DNA of 64,000 nt from assembly GCA_947623455.1 (NCBI GenBank), contig OX392541.1:9180719-9244718 (forward strand). Direction: 5' to 3'. Source of the stretch: Mimachlamys varia (lineage: Eukaryota > Mollusca > Bivalvia > Pectinida > Pectinidae). The notes under the pieces were generated by a model, which did no database searches, was not told where the DNA came from, and saw nothing but the letters and a program-made list of their open reading frames with translations. Shown here piece by piece: positions 21,604 through 32,624 of this stretch. Each line of letters opens with the position of its first letter. Position 1 is the first letter of the stretch. The position numbers and the translations under genes are program-made.

Positions 21604-22070
21604 GATGACGTAACGTACATATGTGCTGCATCTTTTAAATTCAGTAATAGATACAGTATGACGAAAAAATGAATTTAACTGCACCATACAGCTGTACGTC
21701 CTCCTAGGACTCTTCAGTGATGCTAGTGGCCAAAAGGTGTAATGTAGAAGCAGAAGGGTCAGGTGCGTAAAACCCCTTTAATTTATTAATTTAGAAGTAA
21801 AATTAAACCAGTTCTGTATAATTTCAAATCGTGTACTACAAAAATGAGTATATTATGTACCATGCCACTACTCAAATGAGATTGACTGATGCTATGGAGG
21901 CTCCGACAAACCTCGGGGACTAAAAAATCCACCAGCAGAGTTTGCCATCCCCTATCATTAAAGATGACATAACATACACATGTGCTGCACCTTTTAAATT
22001 TAGAACTAGATACAGTATGATGACAAAATGAATTAAACTGCACCATACAGCTGTTTCGTCATCACTGTCT
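21604..22070 (+). repeat. Two copies of a roughly 110-bp dispersed repeat
   Basis: AAAGATGACRTAACRTACA, TGTGCTGCA.CTTTTAAATT, AGATACAGTATGA and ACTGCACCATACAGCTGT occur at 21604-21715 and again at 21957-22055. A third partial copy lies at 30176-30237. Function is unknown. Confidence 0.6.
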
Positions 22071-22228
22071 TTTACCGTGGTAGGGAAAAGACAGCTCACA
22101 CGTGCCAATTGTGACGTCATGATTATTGTCACGTCATCATTTCATGCAGTGTAACCAGAGTAACTTAACCAATTTCGTCACGATTTGCATCTGTGGGAAT
22201 AATTATCAATTACCCCTGTGTGATTTAG

Positions 22229-22335
22229 ACAGGGAAATCTCAACCCTCGGTATAAGATTTGTGAATTTTAGCACGAAGCAAAGCCTCGTGATAAAATTCA
22301 CAAATTTTACCCTCGGGTTGAGATTTCTCAGTCTA
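22229..22335. repeat. Foldback repeat (about 50-bp imperfect arms)
   Basis: AGGGAAATCTCAACCCTCGG and TTTGTGAATTTTAGCACGA are followed, after GCAAAG, by their near-exact inverses TCGTGATAAAATTCACAAA and CCTCGGGTTGAGATTTCTC. This lies between the two convergent arms of the GT31 cluster. Confidence 0.65.
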
Positions 22336-22340
22336 CAACA

Positions 22341-23390
22341 TACAGTGATGATAGATTATATTATTGTTCTGCCATTAATACCTGACATGTCTTTTAATAT
22401 TCACAGCTTTCAATGTGATGTTAGGCACAAACAATTCCTTTGAATACCCCTATTTTCTTGATGAAATGAACATTTTTTCGCTGTAGTTACTTCAAAAAGA
22501 TATATATAAAAAGAAAAAAACTGAATATAATGTATCGCTTATATGGCAGACTGGACCGGTTTCTTATTCACGACCACGTATCAAGATGTAAACAAATGAT
22601 TAGAAATGTAAATTTCAGGACAATATCGCAATTTGCTAAAACAGTGATTAGTTAAATAAGATATATAATGCAACAACAATAAGTCAGTTTGTATCTATTT
22701 TTATTCATAATGATGCCATAACCACATACAATGTATTTTAATGTATTTGATGATCATATGGAAAAAAATACAATTGTTCTTCATAATTCAATGAACACTA
22801 AAAATATTTTTATAAAATATTGCAAATATCGTATATAATTTGTGTACGAACTTTGACACGATGTAAATAATATCTTCTGTGATGCCGATTGGTATAAGGT
22901 TAAGATATGGACATAATATTTACTGTTTAAATAAATGTGTCGATTCATATTCTTTTTTTGATCAATGTGGAGAAAGGAAAATAAAAGAATTTTACCGTGC
23001 AATATTAAGACATTTAACTGTTATGGACTTAAATAGTGTAAAGTTAAATGTATGAAAAGGAATGTACTCTCGCGTCAACTTGCAAAACGGTAAAAATCGT
23101 TTTCCACTTTTGGGCATCAGAAAGGAAAATCTGTATAATATTTAAAATTGAGTCCGGTGCTATTCTGATGTCTAGATGTTATATATTGGAACAAAGTCCA
23201 ATTCTTTAGTATTTGTCAACGATTGCTAAAAAGTATTTCTTCCAATTCAGAATGCCTGCGACGCCTTATAACATAAGTAAAAGTTAGTTACTGAATGTAT
23301 GAATAACCATAGTCAAAGTTTCTTTTTAAGAATATGTTTTTCAAACGTAAAGAGGTGAAAACATATAAAAATCAAAATATCATATCATTA
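22341..23390. other. Intergenic DNA at the tail of the 713-aa gene
   Basis: No gene or recognised repeat. It should contain the 3'UTR of the minus-strand gene ending at 23391. A minus-strand AATAAA near 22697 is distant, and no closer canonical signal is obvious. Confidence 0.4.
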
Positions 23391-25532
23391 TTAGAACAGT
23401 AAAATTGAGATAAAATAATAAGCTGTAATGTAAAAGTAAAGAAACCTATTGCACATAATGTTGATACGAGAACCTGTCGACCGATTGGTATTCTTCTCAA
23501 CACATCGTTCATTAACGATCTTGAACAAGTCTCGAGGACATCTCTTCACAATAGCTATGGTGCTGAGTGGTTCAAAGTAGGAGTCGTGTATTGGTGTTAT
23601 TCGAAGCTTCTTTGCAATGATACCCAAATAAACATCATCAATTCCGAAATATTTTACATATGGGAATGCAATTTTAAACTTACGTACAATGTGATAGGAC
23701 GCCACGAAGGCTCCACCTGACAAATACGGAGGGAATCTGTCAAATGGGTAATGGTCATAACTTAGTTTCCATTTGCTATTCTTTTCCCTGTGAGGACTGA
23801 CGTTCTTCCAAAGTTTCCCTGTGAAAACGTCTTTGGTCTTTGGTAATCTTTCCAGATGAGCTATCATCTGTGTAGTGTTAACGTGGTATATACTCTCTAA
23901 CACTATCACCAAGTTGGCTTTAGAGCATTTTGAATCCACCCAGTTAAATCCCATTACCATTTTCCGCGTAGAATGCATATGGTGTTCTTTGAACTTTTCT
24001 TGCAAAATGTCTTTGTAATGATCACTTTCCTTGTCGACTCGAGTTTGAATTTTCGGCAAATGTCCTAGAAGGAAGATCACTTTGATTGCAGGATCGTTAA
24101 GAGATTTCCACATGGCTCTGATCTCGTTGCGTATTTTGGAATTTTCCGAATCTACCTTAACAAGAATGAGCAAGTGTGGATGACTACTCCGTTGTGATGG
24201 ATACGAACAAGGCGACGGCTGATTAATTGTCGTAAAATTATGAACGTTTATAGGCGTAAAAGGGATTTTATTATTGTATAGTACCACACCTTTCACGGCT
24301 TCATCAAGTCTTACTTTCAAAGGATAAGAAAATTCTTCATCGTACGATAAATACATAGTATCATCAACCTCCGCTAGTTGACCGTTTATTAGAACTATGG
24401 TTTTAGGGGGAAGTGTTGTCGTCTGCAAGCTAAGTTCAAATATTTCCCGCTTCCTGTCAGCTAAATCACATTTTTCATTTATGATGTTAGCAACGATGTG
24501 GGAACATTCTTTAGCTAGTGAGTCCCTGTTGACCGTGTCTAAGAGAGTCTCGTTTTGTGGACGAATTGAAAGTTTCTGGGCCACAATGCCGAGATAGACA
24601 TCATCTATTCCTAAATACCTGACATAAGGAAATGCACGTTGAAATCGTTCAGCAACATCGAACGACACAACATACGCCCCTCCTCCTATGTATGGTGGAA
24701 ATAGGTCGAAAGGATAATCCTGGAAAGTAAGAAACCACTTAGTATCCTCCTTTCTGTATGGAGGGGCAGCGAGAGCTAAACTTCCACAATAAACGTTATC
24801 ACTCTTATCCTGGAACTGCGTCCGCATGAAGACTGCGACCTCATTCCATTTGACGTGATAATCATCGTCCTGGAAGAGTAGAATATTGGCGTCAGGGCAA
24901 TACCGTACTACCCAGTTATAGGCCATGACTGTCTTGTACGTATTGTTGAAGTATGCATCAATGAAATCCTCCTGTATGATATCTCTGTGGCGATTCGCTT
25001 CCTCATTTATCCTCATCTGAGCGCCCGGACTACCGCTATACCCTAACATGAACACATAGTAAATTGAAGTTTGATTCACGCTTTTCCAGAGAGTTCTTTG
25101 AGCTTTTCGAAATCCAAAGTTTAAAGCGAAGGACTTTATAAGCACAATCATCTTGCCTGTATTGTCATTATCGAAATAGCACGCCATTGGACGATGTATG
25201 TATGAGAATGGATGATGATTGATAACTTTAAGAGGTATGGGCTTGTCACGTGAGATGTAATCCTTTACCATCTGAGATAGATTGCCTTCTTCGGGTGGAT
25301 ACGAGTACGACTTGTCATACGACATGTATTCGATGTCAGATGAGTTTAATTCGTCTGTAGGAATTAAGAATGAGTGGATGTTTCCTTCACTGTCCCAGAT
25401 GGATGGTTTTCTTGTAGACTGCATGGTCAGGTTGAGTATCTGTAACAACAAGCCTAGAACGCTGATGAGACTCACAGCAAGGATAGGGTGGGTAAAGGGA
25501 CAGCGAGGTCGAGTAGCCATCCGTTCCGCCAT
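23391..25532 (-). CDS. Tandem two-domain GT31 beta-1,3-glycosyltransferase; domain 2 lacks DDD
   Basis: A 713-aa protein with a signal anchor at about 15-35 and two GT31 units at about 100-345 and 425-680. Unit 1 is canonical: RTLW, FMLGY, EDFIDAYFNNTYKT, DDD at 222-224 followed by YHV, PPYIGGGAYVVS and IDDVYLG. Unit 2 retains RAMW, FLLG, PPYLSGGAFVAS and IDDVYLGIIAKKL but has ESI (546-548) in place of DDD, so only the metal site is lost. Both units begin with a SYD..[FY]SYP leader; unit 1 also has an INHHPF block. An unusual hydrophobic stretch ends the protein (696-713), which could be a second membrane contact. A candidate 5'UTR acceptor (TTTTCTACAG, exon up to 25706) lies 175 bp before the ATG. 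Confidence 0.93.
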   Translation of the reverse strand: MAERMATRPRCPFTHPILAVSLISVLGLLLQILNLTMQSTRKPSIWDSEGNIHSFLIPTDELNSSDIEYMSYDKSYSYPPEEGNLSQMVKDYISRDKPIPLKVINHHPFSYIHRPMACYFDNDNTGKMIVLIKSFALNFGFRKAQRTLWKSVNQTSIYYVFMLGYSGSPGAQMRINEEANRHRDIIQEDFIDAYFNNTYKTVMAYNWVVRYCPDANILLFQDDDYHVKWNEVAVFMRTQFQDKSDNVYCGSLALAAPPYRKEDTKWFLTFQDYPFDLFPPYIGGGAYVVSFDVAERFQRAFPYVRYLGIDDVYLGIVAQKLSIRPQNETLLDTVNRDSLAKECSHIVANIINEKCDLADRKREIFELSLQTTTLPPKTIVLINGQLAEVDDTMYLSYDEEFSYPLKVRLDEAVKGVVLYNNKIPFTPINVHNFTTINQPSPCSYPSQRSSHPHLLILVKVDSENSKIRNEIRAMWKSLNDPAIKVIFLLGHLPKIQTRVDKESDHYKDILQEKFKEHHMHSTRKMVMGFNWVDSKCSKANLVIVLESIYHVNTTQMIAHLERLPKTKDVFTGKLWKNVSPHREKNSKWKLSYDHYPFDRFPPYLSGGAFVASYHIVRKFKIAFPYVKYFGIDDVYLGIIAKKLRITPIHDSYFEPLSTIAIVKRCPRDLFKIVNERCVEKNTNRSTGSRINIMCNRFLYFYITAYYFISILLF

Positions 25533-25754
25533 AGTAGCTTCTCCCAGTTATACGTTTATAGGTGAATATACATTATTACATGTATGCTTACTTACATTTA
25601 ATGAACGTAGCTTTTAGTCCATCAACACATATTTCGTCGAAGTTGATTCGCTGTTAATGTGATGTGTATTTCGAGATAGTTATGCCATCTTCCTTGCTAT
25701 TTTGTTCTGTAGAAAACAAAAAATGCTAGTTTAGTTGGTCATTGGAAACAAATT

Positions 25755-25822
25755 GAGGATACCGAAGTTTCAGCAAAAACATCATACGAACTCAAAATCG
25801 ACGAGACTAGGGGCACAAGTGA
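25755..25822 (-). mobile_element. Retroelement 3' tail fragment
   Basis: GAGGATACCGAAG, CAGCAAAAACATCATACGAAC and CTCAAAATCGA.GAGACTAGGGGCA match the start of the tail family described at 18671. Only about 70 bp remain. Confidence 0.5.
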
Positions 25823-25849
25823 ACTAGAAATCACTCGCAAATATTATAT

Positions 25850-26031
25850 TACTGTGAAAGCTGATATTTTCGCGGATAGAAATGTTCGCGGTCAGTCGTT
25901 TTGTACAATGTGCCTATTATACTATAGGACACTGTAGAACTTGAGTGGTGTGAAATATGTTCGAGTGTGGTTATATTCGCGGGGATGAAAGCGAAATTAG
26001 CTTTTCCGCGAATAAATCCCCTTTTACAGTA
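25850..26031. mobile_element. MITE, TACTGTRAAAG termini, copy 1
   Basis: It begins TACTGTGAAAGC and ends CTTTTACAGTA, with TTCGCGG near both ends. The layout matches 31131-31373. TA dinucleotides at the ends suggest a Tc1/mariner-pogo type origin, which is inference. Confidence 0.6.
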
Positions 26032-26409
26032 TACATATAAGAGACGCTACTTAACCTTTCTCATATATAAAGCAGATATTTACATGTTAATGTTTTATTA
26101 CTTTTTTGTTTAGAAACAGAATGACCACCATTTATATTTACAGGGTATATTGTTTTTGAAATTATCAAAATAAAAATCAAATAGAAATACAAAATCACGA
26201 ACGATCTATTTTTTTTAAATCTGGTAAGTCCGTGCAGAATGTGTAAACAATGCTGTACGATACGGCCATATCATCAATAGAAGGTATGGCATCAGATTGA
26301 GGTATATGTTTAACGTGTTTTCAAACTTATTTAGAAATAAATGTTAAAGAAGAGATCTGTACATGATATAGCAAATTTACAACTTTTAGATACAACAGGT
26401 GATATATTT

Positions 26410-26940
26410 CCAAATATTTACAGTCTACACTGACATTCACTCGATAACCATTGCACTGCAAACTACAGTTATTTTCCAATAACTATACTTGAGAACGTGA
26501 AAAAATTCTATGACGTTGACAACAATATATGTGGGCGGAGCTATGCAAATTATCCCGTTCGAATCACAATTGTATGACGTCATTAACAATTGGCATGGGC
26601 TGAGCTAGCTACGGCTTGTGCAAACTTCATGCGGTTACATTTAATGAACCGTTTTCACGTTTGTAAGTTTTGAAATGAAATATATGTCCGCAGATTGGGC
26701 TAAATTAAACAGAAAAGTTTTTACCCATTTACAGAAAAATACTGTAAATATAAGGATTAACCTTTGTTTTTGTTTAGTTTATAAGATCATAAATCCAATG
26801 GAGCACAAGGTAAATTGCGTAAACGCGAAGCGTTTACGTTAAATTTACCTCGTGCTCCATTGGATTTATGATCTCATAAACTAAACAAAAGCAAAGGTTA
26901 ATCCTTAAATGGTCTTTCATATAAACGTGTTAAACTTCCA
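26410..26940 (+). repeat. Dispersed repeat, copy B, carrying a 155-nt palindrome
   Basis: The left 310 bp align with 45-345. The right part contains the near-perfect foldback at 26752-26906. There is no coding capacity. The copy here is more complete than copy A. Confidence 0.65.
26752..26906. repeat. 155-nt near-perfect palindrome (cruciform)
   Basis: The arms (26752-26826 and 26830-26906) are almost exact inverses: AAGGATTAACCTTTG, TTTAGTTTATAAGATCATAA, ATCCAATGGAGCAC and CGTAAACGC on the left, their inverses on the right, around a GAA centre. Such a structure can form a cruciform in DNA or a long hairpin in RNA. Confidence 0.85.
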
Positions 26941-27962
26941 GCAACAGTGTAATGGCTGAGTTTTGAGAGTGATAGCCAACCAATAGAATCAACCGCCTTG
27001 GCACATGGAACCTTAACACAAACAAGGTAAAATAAAAATTGTAACGATGTAATCAGTCATTAACAAAAATATATGAGAGTTATATACTAAAATCATATAA
27101 CACCTATTATTAGATTGTGATAAAATAATGTACGTTATTACCTTAAAACACCTGTTAAATTCGTTCAAGTCCGTAGTTGCCAGGAGCTGTCACATATTTA
27201 AGAATACTCTGTCATGCTGGGGACTATTTGTGTATCACCCTTGAAGTACTGGGAGGAAATCGGATGTTTATTCATTAAATCAAAGCCATACCAATAGAAC
27301 GGTTTTGAACTTGAAACTGTCATGAATGGTTTAGGTCCCTGATCAAGTAACGGGATATCGCAATCGTGGTATACCTGATAGACTTACAGGCCAACACATG
27401 TTTAAGGTTGGGCGTATTGATTAACGAAACAATCAAGTGTCAATCTCGACTAGCCAGGTAAATCGACTTTCTGACCCGTGACCATCTCGTTTCGTGGTCT
27501 TGGTGCAGAAAAAAAACCCAAGTGGTCGAACAATGACGTCACGGCCTGCCACCTCATTATATACACAAGCTTCCAAATAAAGATTATCATTAAAGATCCT
27601 AATACAAATGGACTGTGTTGTGTCATATAATGTAAAATCTTAACAGGAGCAATCCTTCAATTTATTTTTTTTAAATGTAACTAAAGCACTATCGGGCGAG
27701 ATCAATATGAAGTCAGATTTATACAATCCCACTAAAGGGCAAATGAACTCCAAAATGCAGAACACCTTTGTTCACAATATTGCTTATACTTCGTCATTAC
27801 TTTGCTCTTTTAAGTTTTGGCAAGACATTGTTTGTACTCTCCAAAGATTTCTAAAGCGTAATAGTTTTAAATGAATTTTTTACAATTTTGACCAGGGGTA
27901 TGGGGATCCCGAGGAAATAATAAAAACTATCAGCCTCTAATATTAATTGAAACGAAATATTT

Positions 27963-28133
27963 CAGCCGAACCTCGTTATCTTGAACTCATATTTACTGAA
28001 AGATAAAGATACCATATATACTTCACATCAGTCATACTTTATACGAAACATTCGAACTCAATCAACTCGATATTCGGATAATTCGAAGTTTTTTCTATTG
28101 CCCTGACCACTTCGAAATAACGACGTTCGACTG
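27963..28133. mobile_element. pogo/Tigger-like MITE
   Basis: The ends CAGCCGAACCTCGTTATCTT and TTCGAAATAACGACGTTCGA-CTG are inverted versions of each other. The internal ATTCGGATAATTCGAAGTTTT is typical of this class. It is 171 bp and non-coding. Related half-elements occur at 29930-29985 and 34095-34155. Confidence 0.6.
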
Positions 28134-28459
28134 TTTTCTGTCTATTTTAATAGCTTCATCCTGATTCATTATGTCTATTGATACGTGAAAACACAACTGA
28201 ATCATGAACTAGCAGAACTTTCTCACAATGTACAAAATGTCAGTTTTTCAGTTGTTTTTGTTTGATAAAATATTCAACGATCGATATCGTATTAACTTTT
28301 TTGAAACAGACCATAGCGTAATACTGAACGTTGCATTTTGCATCATTTGTACTTACAATAAATACTATCCATTTGTCGTGTGTACAGAATGAAAGGTTGG
28401 AGAAAGTTTAACGCAGCATTTTAATTACCGCAATGACTTGAGCACGAAATATTAGAATA

Positions 28460-28830
28460 CAGTGAACCCGCGATGATCCGGACGCCGATAGTCCGAGAAA
28501 ACTCACAATCCGGAAGGAAATGCACAGGAACGGATTTCCGTCACGTTATTTGTACTCATCAGTCCGGAAATTCGGATTCCTATTCCGAAACTCAATTTTG
28601 GGAACCGAACGTTTATTAGAAAATATATGTTAACATTTATATTTACAAAAAGACCCAAATGTATTTATGTAATGTCATTTGAATGTCTCGCCGTGTATAT
28701 AGTCAAGGAAAAAAAACTCTTGCGCGACAGATTTTTTGACCTGATAAACAAAATTCGGCAGTCAGGAAAACTTGTAATCCGGCCGGTTCAGACTGGGAAT
28801 GAAGATATCCGGATTATCGCGGGTCAACTG
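28460..28830. mobile_element. MITE with CAGTGAACCCGCGAT termini and TA duplication
   Basis: The left end CAGTGAACCCGCGATGATCC and right end GGATTATCGCGGGTCAACTG are inverted repeats of about 22 bp, both flanked by TA. The interior repeats CCGGA words (AATCCGGA, AGTCCGGA). This fits a Tc1/mariner-pogo derived MITE. A 70-codon frame inside it is incidental. Confidence 0.75.
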
Positions 28831-29368
28831 TACAGCTAAAATAAATACACGTACAACAGTAACAGGCTTAGAGGTACAATATATAGGTGTTAATCACCCA
28901 TGGTCCCTCTAATAGAGGTAGACTCAACTCAAGCCATTTTCAATAATTTAAAAAGTACCTTGTTATTTACATTTGCCAGTGAGACGCTTAGCCATGTGTT
29001 CCAAACAGGTAGTGGGATCTTTTAATTCAACCACTTATGTGCTTAGGCTTTTTGGAGAAGCGAGGTCAACATATTTTATCTTTATGCTAGTAATATGATA
29101 GCCCTTTAAATAAAATGATAAAAGTGTTTTAATGGAATCATAAATTGTACACAGTTTATTCAAGTAGGCTATTTAGCGGTTATAACTGTTATTCAATATC
29201 ACATATACATCCTGTATACGTCAATTGTACATCTACATGGTAATACTAACAAAAATAGGTCAGTCATATAATCTGTATTCTTGATTTCAACTTGTTTACA
29301 TTTGTCCATCTGATATTGCTTTTAGCAACTTATGTAAACATGTCTTACAATGGACTTACATCGACACC

Positions 29369-29873
29369 TCAAAGTATCCTGAAGATCGAAGATCCTGTTA
29401 AATTCAAAGTATCATAACTCAAAGATCCTGTTTAATTCAAAGTATTATAACTCGAAGATCCTGTTTCATTCAAAGTATCATAACTCGAAGATCCTGTTTC
29501 ATTCAAAGTATCATAACTCGAAGATCCTGTTTCATTCAAAGTATCATAACTCGAAGATCCTGTTTCATTCAAAGTATCATAACTCGAAGATCCTGTTTCA
29601 TTCAAAGTATCATAACTCGAAGATCCTGTTAAATTCAAAGTATCATAACACGAAGATCCTGTTTCATTCAAAGTATCATAACTCGAAGATCCTGTTTCAT
29701 TCAAAGTATCATAACTCGAAGATCCTGTTAAATTCAAGGTATCATAACTCGAAGATCCTGTTAAATTCAAGGTATCATAACTCGAAGATCCTGTTAAATT
29801 CAAGGTATCATAACTCGAAGATCCTGTTTCATTCAAAGTATCATAACTCGAAGATCCTGTTAAATTCAAAGTA
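29369..29873. repeat. 33-bp minisatellite (about 15 units)
   Basis: The unit is about GTATCATAACTCGAAGATCC + TGTTTCATTCAAA, with two main variants (TTTCATTC and TTAAATTC). Being divisible by three, it leaves an open minus-strand frame of 11-residue repeats (TGSSSYDTLNE/L; 29432-29905). The flank at 29930-29985 and the repeated ATAACTCGAAG resemble a pogo-type element end, suggesting that the array grew inside a MITE. I do not call the frame a gene. Confidence 0.85.
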
Positions 29874-30249
29874 TTTCGGTCCCGGCCCATTTTTACACTA
29901 AACAATCGATATCACTTAAACCGAATACTCTGATAACTCGAAGTTTCCCTCTGGCCCATTGACTTTGAGATAACGATGTTCCACTGTATTAATTTTTATA
30001 GTTTCGAATGCTTGGAGTAGGCAAGTGTCTATTGGTGTCAGATCAGCATCATCTTATTAAAATGTGCCATCTGATTTAAAATCATACCTTGATTTATTGT
30101 ATATACCCTTGTTAACTTGAAATAAAGGACACAATAGACTCTTCTACAACAGCTGCTTACATCGATCTCTCCTTTAAAGATGACACAACACACACATGTG
30201 CTGCACCTTTTAAATTTAGTAATAGATACAGTATGCTACGACCAACATA

Positions 30250-30790
30250 GACAGCTTACTGCTAAACTATATGATAAACGTAACGATCTCAAATTTTCGA
30301 TCGTGAATTTTCCATTTCTTGATAGTATCATCCCAACCTATGGTGTTTGCATGTCGCAATTGATTCGTTATCCTAAGGCTTGCTCGAAATATCGTGATTT
30401 TTGTGACCGATGTCGACTGCTGACAAACGATGTAGTTTGATCAGAACTATGGGCAAGTTTTATGGTCGCCATCTTTGTCTCATTGAGATATATTCTGTAT
30501 CTTTGTGTGATATGAAGAAGGATGTTTTTGAGTATGCTCATTGGTGTGTTTACTTGTTTTGATTGACAATAATTACTCGGTTCTCATTTCATTGGCGGGT
30601 GTCGTCGATGAAGCAGAAGACGTTTAATCTTCCGGGACACCTGGTATCATCCTCTTGTACATTTACACAATTCTCCATGTGGGTCTTTATTCCTTTTTTC
30701 GTATTTTGCCCTTAGTTTAATTGATTTTGAGTTCGGTTTATGTTTTTTGTTAACGCTCCGTTATTCGGTTGTTTTTTGTTTTGTTTTTTG
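30250..30790 (+). mobile_element. Reverse-transcriptase C-terminal fragment plus retroelement 3' tail
   Basis: In frame with 30180-30440, residues KLYDKRNDLKFSIVNFPFLD, then TYGVCMSQLIRYPKACSKY and CDRCRLLTN, match a motif series I associate with retroelement reverse-transcriptase proteins common in bivalve genomes; element class is uncertain. A stop at 30440 and a shifted continuation (GRHLCLIEIYS, about 30460-30500) show decay. From 30600 the 3' tail family follows (GTCGATGAAGCAGAAGACG, TTTTGCCCTTAGTTTAATTG). A second tail piece lies at 30930-31015. The copy is 5'-truncated and dead. Confidence 0.6.
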
Positions 30791-30791
30791 T

Positions 30792-30838
30792 TTGTAAAAC
30801 GGAGTGAGATAAAGGATCTGCATTTAATCAGATTGTAA
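30792..30838. mobile_element. MITE end fragment (family of 20816 and 62819)
   Basis: TTGTAAAACGGAGTGAGA, AAGGATCTG and TTTAATCAGATTG match the right end of the 20816-21204 element. The rest is missing. Confidence 0.6.
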
Positions 30839-31130
30839 AATGAGCGATTTATGACAGGACAGACTGACACGCATACATCTTAAATAACTTCAATAAATAA
30901 AACTATCAGATAATCTCTGTAAATCTTTCCTTTGTTCATATGTTGCCTCTAGTTTTATCAATTTTGATTTCGTATTATGGTTTGTTGACGCTTCGGTATT
31001 CTCTGAATTTTTAGCTTGTAAATAACCATAGCTGAAATGGATATATGTGATGTATATTTACCATGAATAAGGAATTAATAACATACAACACGTTTGTTGC
31101 TGGTCCGGAGGGAACATTACTGCTTTAAAT

Positions 31131-31373
31131 TACTGTAAAAGTGGAATTTTTCGCGGTGTAGAAATTTTCGTTTATTTCACTGACATTAAATATTCGCGAA
31201 TATTAACCCACGCGAACATATTAACAAAACCCAAACTCTTTAGTGTATAATAGTATTATGGATACCCTGTGCAAAACAGCATGACTGACAGCGCGAAAAT
31301 GTCCACATCGCAAACAGTTTGGAGGCTGACTAAACGAGAATTTCCACGCGCGAATATATTGGCTTTAACAGTA
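31131..31373. mobile_element. MITE, TACTGTRAAAG termini, copy 2
   Basis: It begins TACTGTAAAAGTGGAA-TTTTTCGCGG and ends CGCGAATATATTGGCTTTAA-CAGTA. It has the same plan as 25850-26031 with about 20-bp imperfect inverted ends. Confidence 0.6.
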
Positions 31374-32576
31374 AGCACAAATGATGCCCTGACAATTAGA
31401 TGCGTATAATCTGACATTTGTTCGTATTCTGGTGATATTTATGCTAATCTTTCTAATTTAGAATGATCAGCAAGATTTAAGCAAAATATTTTTTCCTGAT
31501 GTATATTTTGAAATAAATTAAATCTACTTATTCAAGAATTACTTCCCTTTGATCGGTTATTTTTGTTAGTGAAGAGTTTGATTGCAGATTATTTTAACGA
31601 CAGCACTGGTATAGGCCGAAATTGGCACCTTTCTTTTCACAATTATTACATGGTTCTGCTGATCGCTACTTGTACGCTATTTGTATCACATTATAGAATG
31701 TTTATATTGACTTAGTAAGCTTCTATTTCAATATGATATCCGAGATGACATGAAATGTGTGCGAACGGAAGTGGCTAATATCTCTAAAACATACTGTTTC
31801 TGTAAACTTTGTTGGCTCCTGCTGTTAACAAACTACATAGAAATTCTTGAGAATGCGTTTAAATTTTTGTAATTTACAATAAAGAATTTTTTTTTAAGTT
31901 TATAAATATCTTTTTCATGAGATGTCATGGAATGTAGCATACATAATAATAAATTATTCTAAATTTACTGTTCCAATTTCCTTAACATTACAATGTACAT
32001 GTACATTTTACAATGTACTAGAAAGAATTGCATAGATTAACATTTTCATCAAAGGATTATTTTCTTTTCTCTACATTTTCTGTGGGAAAACGTATGCAAA
32101 CGGATTTCCCAGGGAAACGTTTTAATACTGTGAGCAGAATCATACTTTTTAGAAATAGTACTAACAACTCGCATGCAACAATTAATATATTCCTATATGC
32201 TGGTTAATATGCGACTTGATTATGTCACTGCGTAAGAACATTGCAAAAGGTTAGGCGTATAACATGTTGACTTGATTACGCCTTCTCCATGTTAGACTAA
32301 ATGGTCGTATAAACCAATTTAAAACTTGATATCAGATACTGCAAACGTATATATTTTAGCGGTAATCTTATTATAGCGACTTATTGCCCTGAAAGCATTC
32401 CGTTTAAGCTATCTACAGTAAATATGGTGAATCAAGCAATTCTGGAATTCATCGTTGCGCTTATCTGTTTAATTTTGGCTATGCTCTAAAATTTGAGTGT
32501 GCCAAAATATATACGTTTACAGTAATATGAATACTATTTTATTTCAACAATAAAACTAAAAGTTAGAACAAATATA
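31374..32576. other. Intergenic DNA, nothing recognised
   Basis: AT-rich with short frames only. No repeat partner was found within the window. Confidence 0.4.
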
Positions 32577-32582
32577 TTTATT
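32577..32582 (-). terminator. Poly(A) signal of the 380-aa gene
   Basis: A minus-strand AATAAA lies 43 bp after the stop; a second copy is at 32538-32543. Confidence 0.5.
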
Positions 32583-32624
32583 GCAAATATATATATGCAT
32601 GGACGATTAAAACATTGGTTTGTC

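Noticed and set aside
23391..25532. Single GT31 gene with a duplicated assembly segment
   Set aside because: The two halves differ widely in sequence and motif state, so this is an old duplication and not an assembly copy.
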